Below are positions 33,218 through 42,050 of a stretch of DNA of 64,000 nt, piece by piece. The DNA is from Agrobacterium tumefaciens_K (GTDB lineage Bacteria; Pseudomonadota; Alphaproteobacteria; Rhizobiales; Rhizobiaceae). A model generated the notes under the pieces. That model made no database searches. It was given only the letters and a program-made list of their open reading frames with translations, and had not been told where the DNA came from. Each line of letters begins with the position of its first letter. The stretch's first letter is position 1. The stretch lies in NCBI RefSeq assembly GCF_031801495.1, contig NZ_JAOEGC010000007.1, positions 124,001 through 188,000 on the forward strand. The letters run 5' to 3'. Made by a program: the position numbers and the translations under genes.

Positions 33218-36200
33218 TCATGCGGCGATCTGGTCTGCTTCAGCAATGGCCGAAGCAGCCAGTTCTTCCTCGATCTCGCGAAGCCGCTTCCTTTTCGCGC
33301 CAAGCTCGTCAGCGAACTGGAATGCGCCACCAGTGCGCCATTGATACGAATTCAGCCGGCGTCCGGCCTCGTCCAATCGGCGGCGATATTGCCGCTGCTC
33401 CTCGTCGAAACCATCAAGCGCATGCTCCAGACGCGAGATCGCGCCAAGCGGCGTGACGGTGATGGAGAGATCGACCTCATAGTCGGCGCCAGTGCGCTGG
33501 AGCAGCGTCTCGAAACGATAGCCATCGCCCTTGCCAAAACGCTCCCCTTCATAGACCAGATCGAAGCCGCCGATCGTCGCCAGATGCACCTCGCCCTCCT
33601 GCTGGAGCTGAAGCAGCGTGAGGATCTCCTTCATCAGTGCGCGACCGGCTTCCTTGCGCTCGGTATGGTTCTGACCGAGCACCGCCATCGTGAAGGCGTC
33701 GCCGTTGGTCGGCCGGAGGCGTGCGATGTCCTCGCCGATCTCACGTATGCGCCGCGTCGAGACCTCGATCTCGCGCTCGGCGTCGCGCATCTGCCGGCGG
33801 ACGGCGTATTGGTCGTCCTCGTGCGCGGCACGCAGACGTTCGAGCCGAGCGATATCGGCCTCCAAACCGGCCTTCTGCATCAAACGCTCATCGCCGGATG
33901 CGATCGCCTTGGCCATGGCGAATTGGTTCGCGGCCCCTTCGCCAACGTCCTCCAGCCGACGGATCGAGGTGTCGCCGGAGAGCGCGGCGGCGATGAAGCG
34001 GGCTTTGCGCTCATTGTTCTGCCACATGGAGGCGTCGAGTGATCCCTCGGTGGCATAGGCGAAGATATCGACTTCGTCGTGCTGGTTGCCCTGGCGAATG
34101 ATCCGGCCTTCCCGCTGTTCGATCTGCGACGGCAGCCATGGCACATCGAGATGGTGGAGGGCTTTGAGCCGTAGCTGAGCGTTGACGCCGGTCCCCATGG
34201 TCTCCGACGATCCGATCAGGAAGCGGACCTTGCCCGCCCTGACATCGCCAAACAACCGCTGCTTGGCCTCGGTCTTTTTATAGTCCTGCATAAACGCGAT
34301 CTGCGCGGCGGGCACGCCAAGCTGGATCAGTTCGTCTCGGATGAAGCGATAGGCCGAGAAGCCGCGGGTTTTCTCGACATTAATCGTGCCGAGATCCGAG
34401 AAGATCATCTGGGCGGCGCCTGGCAGATCAAACTCCTTGCCGTCAGGGCGACGATAGATGGCCTCGCCGGTCTCCGTCCATATCCGGTGGGCATTGCGCA
34501 CGAGGAGATTGAGCTTGTTATCTGCCTCGTTCCCGGCCGCCGGCATCACGAAGCGCAGGTCGATCGCGGCATGGCGACCATCGGTGATCACCGAAAGCAG
34601 AATGTCGTCACCTGGCTTTGCCGGCCCCTCGCGCTTCTCGATCGCCTTGATCCGTCCATCGAGCATCTGCTGATAGCTCTTGAACAACGCCGTCGGCTTG
34701 GCCGTCAGGATCTGACGCCGCCTGGTCGAGATGTTGGGCACCTTCACATATTGCCGGAGATCCTCCGGCATGACGACATCGGCGAAGGAGCGGAACATGG
34801 CGATCAGTTCGGGCACGTTGACGAAGCTGGCGAAGCGGCTGACCGACTTGTATTTGCCAGACGGCTGGATTTCGAGTTCGGTCGTCGTATCGCCAAAGCA
34901 GGATGCCCAAGCATCGAATTCGTGCAGGCCGCGTTCAGAAAGAGCCGCATGGCCAAGCAGGCGCTGGATCGAGAACATCTCGCCTACCGTATTCGTGATT
35001 GGCGTGCCCGACGCGAGAACCAGCGCGCGGCCGGGGTTCTTCGTTTCGATATAGCGGGACTTCACATAGAGATCCCAAGCACGTTGCGAGCCGTTGGGAT
35101 CGATGCCCTTCAGCGTCGACATGTTGGTGGCGAAGGAGAGCTTGCGGAATTCCTGCGCCTCATCGACGACGATCTGGTCAATGCCGATCTCCGAGATCGT
35201 CAGCAAATCATCCTTGCGGGTGGCGAGGCCTTCGAGCCGTTCCTGCAATCCCTCCTTCAACCGCTCGAGCCGCTTGCGCGAGACGCGGTCCTCGCTGTCG
35301 ACCTTGGTCAGCAGATCCTCATAGAGTTGGAGCTCGTCCTGGATCATCTGCTGTTCGAAGGCAGAGGGGACAGCGATGAAGCGAAACGCCGAATGGGTGA
35401 TGATGATCGCATCCCAGGTCGCGGTCGCAGCCCGCGACAGGAAGCGAGCACGCTTGTCCTTGGTGAAATTCGTCTCGTCAGCGACCAGGATCCGCGCGCT
35501 CGGGTAGAGCGCCAGGAATTCCCGGGCAGCCTGCGCCAGGCAATGGCCGGGTACGACCAGCATCGCCTTAGCGATCAAGCCGAGCCGGCGCTGTTCCATG
35601 ATCGCGGCGGCCATGGTCATCGTCTTGCCGGCACCGACGGCATGGGCGAGATAGGTGGCCCCGTCGGCGATGATCCGCCATATGCCGCGTTTCTGGTGTC
35701 CATAAAGAACGAAGGCGCCAGAGGCGCCGGGTAGTTTTAGGTGAGAACCATCGAAAGCCCTTGGAGCGATGTTGTTGAAACGATCGTTGTAATCACGGGC
35801 CAGCCTGTCGGTGCGATCGGGATTGGTCCAGATCCAGTCCTGGAAGGCTTGCTTGATCCTCTGCAGTTTTTCGCGGGCGGCCTCGGTATCGACGACATTA
35901 AGCACCCGCCGTTCTCCGTCGACATCCTTGAAGGTGTCAAAGATCTGGGGAACACGGCTGTTGAGCGCATCGGCGAGCAAGTCGCCGGCATGGCGGCGGC
36001 TTGTGCCCCATTCCGATGTGCCGGCGGCGCTGTAGCCGAGTTGCCGGGCCTCCACCGTCCATGACCCAAGTTCCGGCATATGGTGGATGCGGATATCGGC
36101 GTCCATCTTCTCTTTGACGAAGGCGACGACATCGGCGGCCGGGATCCATGGCGCGCCGAGACGCGCGGTTATATCGGAGGGGCGAAGGTCGGCCGGCTGC

Positions 36201-38305
36201 ACATCGGTCAAAGCCCGGACATTGCGCTCGTAGGCCGAATCGAGTTCGGCCGCGGCCTGCGCCACCGCGAGCTTGGTGCGCACTGCACCCGAGAGATATC
36301 CGTCCGCCGTTTTCCAGGACCCATCGGCAGGATCGTGGAACACGGCCTCGCCCAGCTCGTCGACCACGTCAGCGGCATCGCGATGGAGCAACTCGGCGAT
36401 ATGGTCGATATCGACATGGCCGCGTTCGTTCAGCACGACGGCGAGCGCATCTGCCGGCGATGTGATGGTCGGCGCCGCAGGCGGCGCTATCATGCGTTCG
36501 GAGAAGATTGGACCAGGCTTTGCCGTGTCGGTCTCCAGATCGTAATCCTCGATCGAGGCGACCAGCCAGCAATCCGGATCGTCGCGAAACGGTGCCAGGT
36601 TCGCCTGGCGGTGGGTCTCCTTGACCTCGCCGGTCTCCACGTCTTCATGGATCGAGACGGTGGTGTGGTTGACCGGCCCGAAATCACGCACGAAGCTCGA
36701 CCAGGCGATGCGCAGCCGGACCTGAAGATCGCGCCATGGCCGGTCGGTTTCCTGCGCCTTCAGCAAGTCGCGCACGGCATCACGGATCGGGACCAGCTTG
36801 GTGATGATCCGGATATGCTTCTCAGAAATCCCATCGCCCGACCGGCCCTTGCGGACAGTAACCGGCACGGCCGCGCCGTTGAGCACTTGCATCAGGCCCT
36901 TGGAGCGGTCGAGGAAGAAGCTGCCCTCGCGGACAGGCCCGCCCTTCGGCTGCAGATCAACGATCTCTGCGAGCTCGTCCTCCAGATCGATGTCGATGGG
37001 CGTAGGCTCGCCGTCATAGATGTAGGCCGGCAAAAGCTCGATGGCAGCCGCGAGGGCGGTTTCAAGATCGTCACCGCGTGGCCGGCACGTATAGGTCTCA
37101 CCGAACGGCCCGGAGGTTAACGCGTGGGTGCCGAGCACGAAATCCGGGTGCCGGGCGAACCACCTGTTCACACGGATCGCACCTTCGTCATCCGTGGCCG
37201 GTCGGACCTCGTCGACATCGAGCCACATCTGATCGCCTTCGGGCTCGCCGGCCATCCGCTTTCGGAAGAACAGGATGTCGACCACGACATCCGTACCGGC
37301 GTCGCGGCGAAAGCTCCCCTCTGGCATGCGGATTGCTGCGATCAGATCGGCGGACTTCGCGATATGCTCGCGCGCCGTCGTGTCTGCCTTGTCCATCGTG
37401 CCATGGGAGGTCACGAAGGCAGCCAGCGCGCCGGGCTTAAGGAGATCGATCGACCTTGCAATGAAATAGTCGTGTAGGCGTAGACCGAGCGACCGATAAG
37501 CTAGGTCCGATCGGACAGTGCGATCGGAGAAGGGCGGGTTGCCGATGGCGAGATCGTAGATCGGCGCCAGATCGGTGCGGGCGAAGTCGCCGTTGATGAT
37601 ACGAGCTTTCGGCTGAAGCAGGGCGACAATGCGGGCCGTGACCGGGTCGAGTTCGACACCAGTGATGTAAGCAGCATCGCGATAGGGCTCAGGCATCAGA
37701 GCCGGAAACAGGCCAATCCCAATTCCGGGCTCCAGCACCCGGCCGCCGCGCCAGCCGAGTTTTACGATCCCGGCCCAGATCGCCCGGATGATGAACTCGG
37801 GCGTGAAATGCGCATATTGGGTGCAGCGGGCGAGGGACGCATAGTCTGCCTCGGATACCGCCGTCTCGAGGGAAGAGCCGAGATTGTCCCAGCCCTCACG
37901 GAAATCGACCGCGCCCGGCCGACGAAACATGCCGTTCGCCAGTTCGCTGGCGCCGAAGCCCGTGAAGCGGATCAACTGGGCCTGCTCCTTTGGTGTCGCC
38001 GGCCGGTCCTGCTTGGCAATGCCATCGGCAACTAGGATTGCCGCGACATTCGCGCGGGCGCGATCCTTCCAGGTGGCGCCCAGGTCGCGGTCGCCGTCAA
38101 GATAGAAGTTTGCCCGAGACCCTGCTCGCCGCACGGGGGTGGCAGCGACGGGGAGGGCAGGTGGTGGTGCGGGCGGAATGGGATCCGGGTCGTCGTCATT
38201 GGCAGCATCTGGAGAGAAGCCGCCAAACGCGGTCACACCAAGCCCGAGCCCGGAGGACAGGGCAGAGCTGCCGAACATATCGAAGGTAAAGGGATCGTTG
38301 CTCAT
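33218..38305 (-). CDS. Giant N6-adenine methylase / SNF2-type helicase fusion
   Basis: A 1695-aa cytoplasmic protein. Residues about 60-370 form an N6-adenine methyltransferase: motif I LEPGIGIG (191-198) and catalytic NPPF (256-259). From about residue 860 there is a superfamily-2 helicase: YGHQKRGIWRI, Walker A AVGAGKT (near 889-895), VVDEAQEF (1047-1054), and near 1400 the C-domain GTGVNAQLRLKALHHLD and QIEQREGRIIRQGNQ. A coiled coil lies near 1480-1540. This architecture resembles phage P1 DarB and plasmid/ICE homologues that protect incoming DNA from restriction. A specificity subunit is not visible. Leader hairpin GGACGA/TCGTCC lies just before AAAGGAG. Confidence 0.9.
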   Translation of the reverse strand: MSNDPFTFDMFGSSALSSGLGLGVTAFGGFSPDAANDDDPDPIPPAPPPALPVAATPVRRAGSRANFYLDGDRDLGATWKDRARANVAAILVADGIAKQDRPATPKEQAQLIRFTGFGASELANGMFRRPGAVDFREGWDNLGSSLETAVSEADYASLARCTQYAHFTPEFIIRAIWAGIVKLGWRGGRVLEPGIGIGLFPALMPEPYRDAAYITGVELDPVTARIVALLQPKARIINGDFARTDLAPIYDLAIGNPPFSDRTVRSDLAYRSLGLRLHDYFIARSIDLLKPGALAAFVTSHGTMDKADTTAREHIAKSADLIAAIRMPEGSFRRDAGTDVVVDILFFRKRMAGEPEGDQMWLDVDEVRPATDDEGAIRVNRWFARHPDFVLGTHALTSGPFGETYTCRPRGDDLETALAAAIELLPAYIYDGEPTPIDIDLEDELAEIVDLQPKGGPVREGSFFLDRSKGLMQVLNGAAVPVTVRKGRSGDGISEKHIRIITKLVPIRDAVRDLLKAQETDRPWRDLQVRLRIAWSSFVRDFGPVNHTTVSIHEDVETGEVKETHRQANLAPFRDDPDCWLVASIEDYDLETDTAKPGPIFSERMIAPPAAPTITSPADALAVVLNERGHVDIDHIAELLHRDAADVVDELGEAVFHDPADGSWKTADGYLSGAVRTKLAVAQAAAELDSAYERNVRALTDVQPADLRPSDITARLGAPWIPAADVVAFVKEKMDADIRIHHMPELGSWTVEARQLGYSAAGTSEWGTSRRHAGDLLADALNSRVPQIFDTFKDVDGERRVLNVVDTEAAREKLQRIKQAFQDWIWTNPDRTDRLARDYNDRFNNIAPRAFDGSHLKLPGASGAFVLYGHQKRGIWRIIADGATYLAHAVGAGKTMTMAAAIMEQRRLGLIAKAMLVVPGHCLAQAAREFLALYPSARILVADETNFTKDKRARFLSRAATATWDAIIITHSAFRFIAVPSAFEQQMIQDELQLYEDLLTKVDSEDRVSRKRLERLKEGLQERLEGLATRKDDLLTISEIGIDQIVVDEAQEFRKLSFATNMSTLKGIDPNGSQRAWDLYVKSRYIETKNPGRALVLASGTPITNTVGEMFSIQRLLGHAALSERGLHEFDAWASCFGDTTTELEIQPSGKYKSVSRFASFVNVPELIAMFRSFADVVMPEDLRQYVKVPNISTRRRQILTAKPTALFKSYQQMLDGRIKAIEKREGPAKPGDDILLSVITDGRHAAIDLRFVMPAAGNEADNKLNLLVRNAHRIWTETGEAIYRRPDGKEFDLPGAAQMIFSDLGTINVEKTRGFSAYRFIRDELIQLGVPAAQIAFMQDYKKTEAKQRLFGDVRAGKVRFLIGSSETMGTGVNAQLRLKALHHLDVPWLPSQIEQREGRIIRQGNQHDEVDIFAYATEGSLDASMWQNNERKARFIAAALSGDTSIRRLEDVGEGAANQFAMAKAIASGDERLMQKAGLEADIARLERLRAAHEDDQYAVRRQMRDAEREIEVSTRRIREIGEDIARLRPTNGDAFTMAVLGQNHTERKEAGRALMKEILTLLQLQQEGEVHLATIGGFDLVYEGERFGKGDGYRFETLLQRTGADYEVDLSITVTPLGAISRLEHALDGFDEEQRQYRRRLDEAGRRLNSYQWRTGGAFQFADELGAKRKRLREIEEELAASAIAEADQIAA

Positions 38306-38395
38306 GGGAAAGTCTCCTTTGGAATAGGGACGAGCGCCATCGTCCGGTCGAAGCTGACCGGCTGCTGCGTAGAGTTTGCGAAGATGAGGTCTGGC

Positions 38396-39001
38396 TCAGG
38401 CCGCCAGGGTGGAGGGAAGGTTGCGCAGATGCACTGGCAGCTTTGCCGCGATCTCGTCATCACTGAGCATCTCAAGCAGCTTCAGGAAGGAGCCTTCCTT
38501 GCCACCATAGATCATGACCGTGCGATGGCCCTGCATTGGCTTCGGCCAGCGGCTGCCTGCATAGCCGCGATAGTCGTCCGCGGTGATGCTCCAGATATGC
38601 TCGAGGCGTTCGTCGCGACTCATCGCCCGGACAGGGCGGGTTTCGCGATTGAGGATCGCGGAGCGCATCACCTCGACCGCGTTCGGATCGGAGAGATCGC
38701 AATATGCGTGGAAGTAGCGGACGGTATCATCGATCGGAACCTCATAGAATACCGAGGTCACCGAACCGGTCATGAACTCACGCATCGCGAAGACTGGTCC
38801 ACGCATCCAGAGCGGCGGCAGGATGTCGAGCATGTAGGAGTAGGAGCTCTCGTCGATCTCGAACCATTCGCCGGCATAGGTGGCAGACTGATCACCGTTG
38901 AAGCGATTGGAGCGTTTGGCGTGCCGGTCGAACAGGCGGAACATGTCGGCGCGCCTAGCAACGCCCTGAAACACTTTGCGGGGCAGGGATATCGAGGTCA
39001 T
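38396..39001 (-). CDS. DUF1419 family protein
   Basis: A 201-aa protein opening MTSISLPRKVFQGVARRADM, with GEWFEIDESSYSYMLDILPPLWMRG, FAMREFMTGSVTSVFYEVPID, and DDEIAAKLPVHLRNLP at the end; this is the DUF1419 family of rhizobial and related plasmids. Start 39001 follows AAAGGATCC. It lies between the toprim gene and the methylase/helicase, all leftward, and is probably co-transcribed with them. Function unknown. Confidence 0.88.
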   Translation of the reverse strand: MTSISLPRKVFQGVARRADMFRLFDRHAKRSNRFNGDQSATYAGEWFEIDESSYSYMLDILPPLWMRGPVFAMREFMTGSVTSVFYEVPIDDTVRYFHAYCDLSDPNAVEVMRSAILNRETRPVRAMSRDERLEHIWSITADDYRGYAGSRWPKPMQGHRTVMIYGGKEGSFLKLLEMLSDDEIAAKLPVHLRNLPSTLAA

Positions 39002-39074
39002 CTGCTGGATCCTTTCTAGGTTTGAGGACCGAAGGCAGTAATGTCGTTTCGACCTCACCATCCTCTTCAGTCCT

Positions 39075-40100
39075 TCATGACCCGTCCCGCCTGGCTGCGT
39101 CGGTGCCCGGCCGGGTCAAGGGCCGGCGGATGCCGGGCGGAGCCTCCCTTGATGCGGCTGGCACGCATGCGGCAGGCCTCACCTTTTTCCGTCCTCCTTC
39201 CCGTTTCTCCTTTTCCCTGGCTTTCAGGACCTCGTTCCAGTCCTCGGCTGGCGGACGCAGCCTCTGCCAGTCGCAGCCAGTCGCCACGGCGAGCGCACGC
39301 AATCGCTCTGCGTAGACGTCCCCTTGCGAATTGGCATCCGTTGCGGCGACCAGTGTACCTCCCCGCTGCAGCGCAAGTTCGCAGAGCGCAGCGTCTGTCG
39401 CCGGAGACCACCCGCCACCTGTGCTGATATAGAGAGTTCCCTCACGCGAACCCTCGATCGCTGCGAGGCTCATTGCGTCGATGGCGGCCTCGGTCACACA
39501 AAGGCGGTTGGCATTGATCGGGCCGAGCCGGAAAAGAACCTTGGAGCCACCACTGGAAAACCCGCGCCATTCTGGTCCTCGCTCTTCCCAGCCAACCACC
39601 CGCTGATGGCTGTCAAGATGAACCGCCCACATGCTTCCAAACGGTCCTTCCCGCAGGACATCCTCTCGGATGGCCTGCCGGACGATAGCTGCTGGAATGC
39701 AGCGCGCCCAACACATATAGCGCCAGGCGCCGGAGGCGGGTGATGGCGCGCGCCGGTTACGCCAGCGATCGCCAATATCTTTTACCGGCCCCGACGACCC
39801 TGGAGACTTCCATGCTGGGCGGGAAAGTCGAAAACCGACCAGTGAAGCAACCACCCCCGCGGCAGGCCGGAAGCCAATCTTGTCCAGAAACATGACGAGA
39901 CCGAAAACATCGCCTTTCCGGTCACTGCGTGGATCGAACCAACCTCGTCCGTCATGCGTCACGATGATGATGTCGCCGCCATGCCGGTACTTGACCGCGC
40001 GACGCGAGCTTTCCTTCATGTCGACTTCGAAACCGGCCTACTCAAGTATGACCTCGCAACTGACCCTGGCGCGCAGCGCCTCCAACTCTTCTCGCTTCAT
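39075..40100 (-). pseudogene. Toprim/DUF3991-type primase-like gene with in-frame amber codon
   Basis: The natural start appears to be ATG 40098-40100 (MKREELEALRARVSCEVILE). Codon 21 is TAG (40038-40040), after which the same frame continues AGFEVDMKESSRRAVKYRHGGDIIIVTHDGRGWFDPRSDRKGDVFGLV as in intact relatives. The rest of the frame is open: the DUF3991-like part, then a toprim domain with VTEAAIDAMSLAAI, LYISTGGGWSP and LVAATDANSQGD. A re-start at ATG 40019 would give a 314-aa protein lacking the first 27 residues, but no Shine-Dalgarno precedes it. Either a recent nonsense mutation, readthrough or re-initiation is possible. A lux-box-like site lies about 110 bp upstream. Confidence 0.8.
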
Positions 40101-40208
40101 CGTCTTACCGGTCGCGGCGCGACCGACCTCTCGTCGTTTCCTTTCCGCATTTTGCGGGGCAGCTTCAGCCCCGCCGCGAAGAGCAAAGGCTGCAAGGGCG
40201 CGTCTGGC

Positions 40209-40228
40209 AATTGTAGGATTCGACAAGT
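40209..40228. promoter_or_regulatory. Lux-box-like site (copy 3), upstream of the toprim gene
   Basis: TTGTAGGATTCGACAA (40211-40226) has TTGT...ACAA ends and matches the core of the V. fischeri lux box at most positions. It is the most symmetric of the copies with TTGTAGGATT. It lies 109 bp before the leftward start at 40100, in a 200-bp gap. Confidence 0.6.
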
Positions 40229-40301
40229 TTCGAGCCCAGGCGCGGCGAAGCCTCCCTTGCGGCCGCCAGCTCGCAAGCGGCAGCCGGGTCGGCAAGGCGG
40301 C

Positions 40302-40478
40302 TCAATGAGCCGCCCAAGGATGAAATTCATGAATAATCTCGAGGTCGTCGCTGGCGTCGATCTCGTCGGAGGGCAGGACACCGTACTCGCCGTCGACTTC
40401 GAAGACGACGACCGGGACCATGAGGTCACGGGAAAGCTGGAAGGCGTGAGCTTGTGCAAGTGCGAGATCGTGAGACAT
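40302..40478 (-). CDS. Small plasmid protein, 58 aa
   Basis: MSHDLALAQAHAFQLSRDLMVPVVVFEVDGEYGVLPSDEIDASDDLEIIHEFHPWAAH-type sequence: helical N-terminus, then a VVVFEVDGEYGVLP strand pair and an acidic end. Start 40478 has GGAGCC upstream. The composition is clearly protein-like and I recall similar short proteins on rhizobial plasmids, but no function is known. It is leftward like the rest of the island. Confidence 0.6.
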   Translation of the reverse strand: MSHDLALAQAHAFQLSRDLMVPVVVFEVDGEYGVLPSDEIDASDDLEIIHEFHPWAAH

Positions 40479-41022
40479 GTGAGAGGGCTCCATAAGGAGC
40501 AGGCCAATTCCCGCTCGATGGCTCCCCAAAAGGCCGGAGGATGGGCGCGATCACCGCATCGGCGAAGCCAAGCGGCCGCAGCTCGCTAGCGGACCCTTCA
40601 CGGGTTGATCGTGGAAGATCCAGCTTCAGGCCAGGACGCCATCAAACGAGAGCGGGATCGCGCTGCTTCGGCAGCCCCGTCTGTTGTTCACGTTCTGTCG
40701 CAAGATCTATACATTCATTTCCTGTGAGAACCCGATACATGGCGGCTCCCTCCGGCCGCGCGACAAGGTGAGTTACGAGCTCGGCCAGGATCGCAAGACC
40801 GGGAAGTCCAATGCGCGAAATGTAGCCGTGTTGTAATTTACAAAACTCTGCCGGTCTGCAGGCGCGTGGCCGGTGGGAGATTTGACCTCTGTCCACAAGG
40901 TGAGCTTGACTGGCATCTCGAGTTGCCGCTCGAAATTGGTGATTATGTTGGATCCTACAATTGCGTAGGCGACGTCGACAGGTGTCTGTTCTCCAGATCG
41001 AAAATCGGGAGAGCGTCATGTC
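40479..41022. promoter_or_regulatory. Intergenic region upstream of the second luxR gene
   Basis: A 544-bp gap between divergent genes. It contains lux-box-like copy 4 (40943-40962). A 32-codon leftward frame (40642-40740, MYRVLTGNECIDLATERE at its start) could be a small gene, but its Shine-Dalgarno is weak. Nothing else recognised. Confidence 0.5.
40943..40962. promoter_or_regulatory. Lux-box-like site (copy 4), upstream of luxR2
   Basis: TGTTGGATCCTACA (40946-40959) is a 14-bp near-palindrome (one mismatched pair) centred on GGATCC. On the reverse strand it reads TTGTAGGATCCAACA, the same core as copies 1-3. Its centre is about 70 bp before the luxR2 ATG, a fitting place for autoregulation. 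Confidence 0.65.
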
Positions 41023-41796
41023 ATGAGGTGCGCACCTGAAACGCGCGAGGGTGACAGGTGCATGGGTGAGGCGCAGCTACAGAAGCTGTCATGGTCAATT
41101 TCCGCTTTGCGCGAAGCCGACAGCAAGCCCGAATTCGAGAGCCGTATCGCCGGGATCCGCGACGTCTACGGATTTTCTCATCTGACTTTCCTCTCCGTTG
41201 AAATGTCGACCCTGGGGCGAGGCTATCTGTCATACAGCACCACATACCCTGAGGAGTGGACGTCGCGCTACATCGAGAGACGTTACGTCAGGATAGATCC
41301 CGTTGTCGAAATCTACAGGTCCGGTTTTCAGCCCGTGGATTGGTCATCGCTCGACCGGGCCTCTGACCACACCCGGAAATTCTTCAATGAGGCCCTGGAT
41401 ATGGGGATCGGCCCGAGTGGAATGACGGTTCCGGTCCGCGGGTCATCAGGGTCGCGCAGTCTTGTCTCCGCCACCTCGGCCGTTTTCGGACAAGAGTGGA
41501 GCGATCTGCGTACGTCGACCAAACACGATCTCATGCTCTTGTCGCACTACATGCATGAACAGTTCCAAACAGTGACCGGTGCGCATGCCCAAACCTGCCG
41601 AGACCTGTCCAGGCGGGAAAAGGAGTGTCTCCAACTTCTGGCGAGAGGTATCACACCGAAGAGAATTGCTTTCGCTCTCCAATTGTCTGAACGGACAGTT
41701 CGTCTCTATCTTGGCTCGGCGAGACGTAAGTTGGGGGCTGCGACAACCTACCAGGCGATTGCGAGAGCCAGCTTTTTCGAACTCATCGAAATTTAA
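41023..41796 (+). CDS. Second LuxR-type acyl-homoserine-lactone regulator
   Basis: A 257-aa regulator with an autoinducer-binding domain that keeps the key pocket residues: YPEEWTSRYIERRYVRIDPVV (W79, Y83, D92) and W107 in PVDWSS. GerE-type DNA-binding domain: LSRREKECLQLLARGITPKRIAFALQLSERTVRLYLGSARRKLG. ATG 41023 follows GGGAGAG; an in-frame ATG at 41062 is an alternative. No luxI homologue is adjacent, so it either responds to the TraI signal or is a solo regulator. It is closer in overall plan to LuxR solos than to TraR. A lux-box-like site precedes it and a 22-bp near-palindrome follows it. Confidence 0.9.
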   Translation: MRCAPETREGDRCMGEAQLQKLSWSISALREADSKPEFESRIAGIRDVYGFSHLTFLSVEMSTLGRGYLSYSTTYPEEWTSRYIERRYVRIDPVVEIYRSGFQPVDWSSLDRASDHTRKFFNEALDMGIGPSGMTVPVRGSSGSRSLVSATSAVFGQEWSDLRTSTKHDLMLLSHYMHEQFQTVTGAHAQTCRDLSRREKECLQLLARGITPKRIAFALQLSERTVRLYLGSARRKLGAATTYQAIARASFFELIEI

Positions 41797-42050
41797 GCCC
41801 CGTCATTCGTCACCTTTCTGTTCGCCTGAATTCTCCTAAAGTCCGGCGGACAACCAATATTGGGCGGATCCGAAACGGCCGGCACTTCTGGCATCTGTCA
41901 ATCTGGCAAATTTGACAGATTGCACAAACTCGCCCCTGAAGGTCATCTCTCCTGAACCAACTATCGTGATCCGTATGATTGCAAAGCGTTGCTGACGCAT
42001 GCGGCCGACGGATAGCGCATGTCATTTCGGTAAGAAGAGAGGACAGTGCA
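41797..42050. promoter_or_regulatory. Operator-like near-palindrome upstream of the methyltransferase gene
   Basis: Within this 254-bp gap, 41900-41921 is a 22-bp palindrome with a single mismatched pair, centred on CAAATTTG with AATCTG/CAGATT arms. Overlapping it, ATCTGTCAA (41893-41901) and TTGACAGAT (41912-41920) are an exact 9-bp inverted repeat. Three half-sites of the form TCTG(T/G)CAA result. It lies about 130-150 bp before the GTG at 42051. Confidence 0.6.

Noticed and set aside
31420..37120. Long rightward open frames opposite the ParB and methylase/helicase genes
   Set aside because: They mirror well-supported leftward genes codon for codon and show no family motifs.
40642..41019. 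A 125-codon leftward frame upstream of luxR2
   Set aside because: The first 90 codons run through the lux-box-like site and look random; only the last 32 codons might be a small gene, with weak support.
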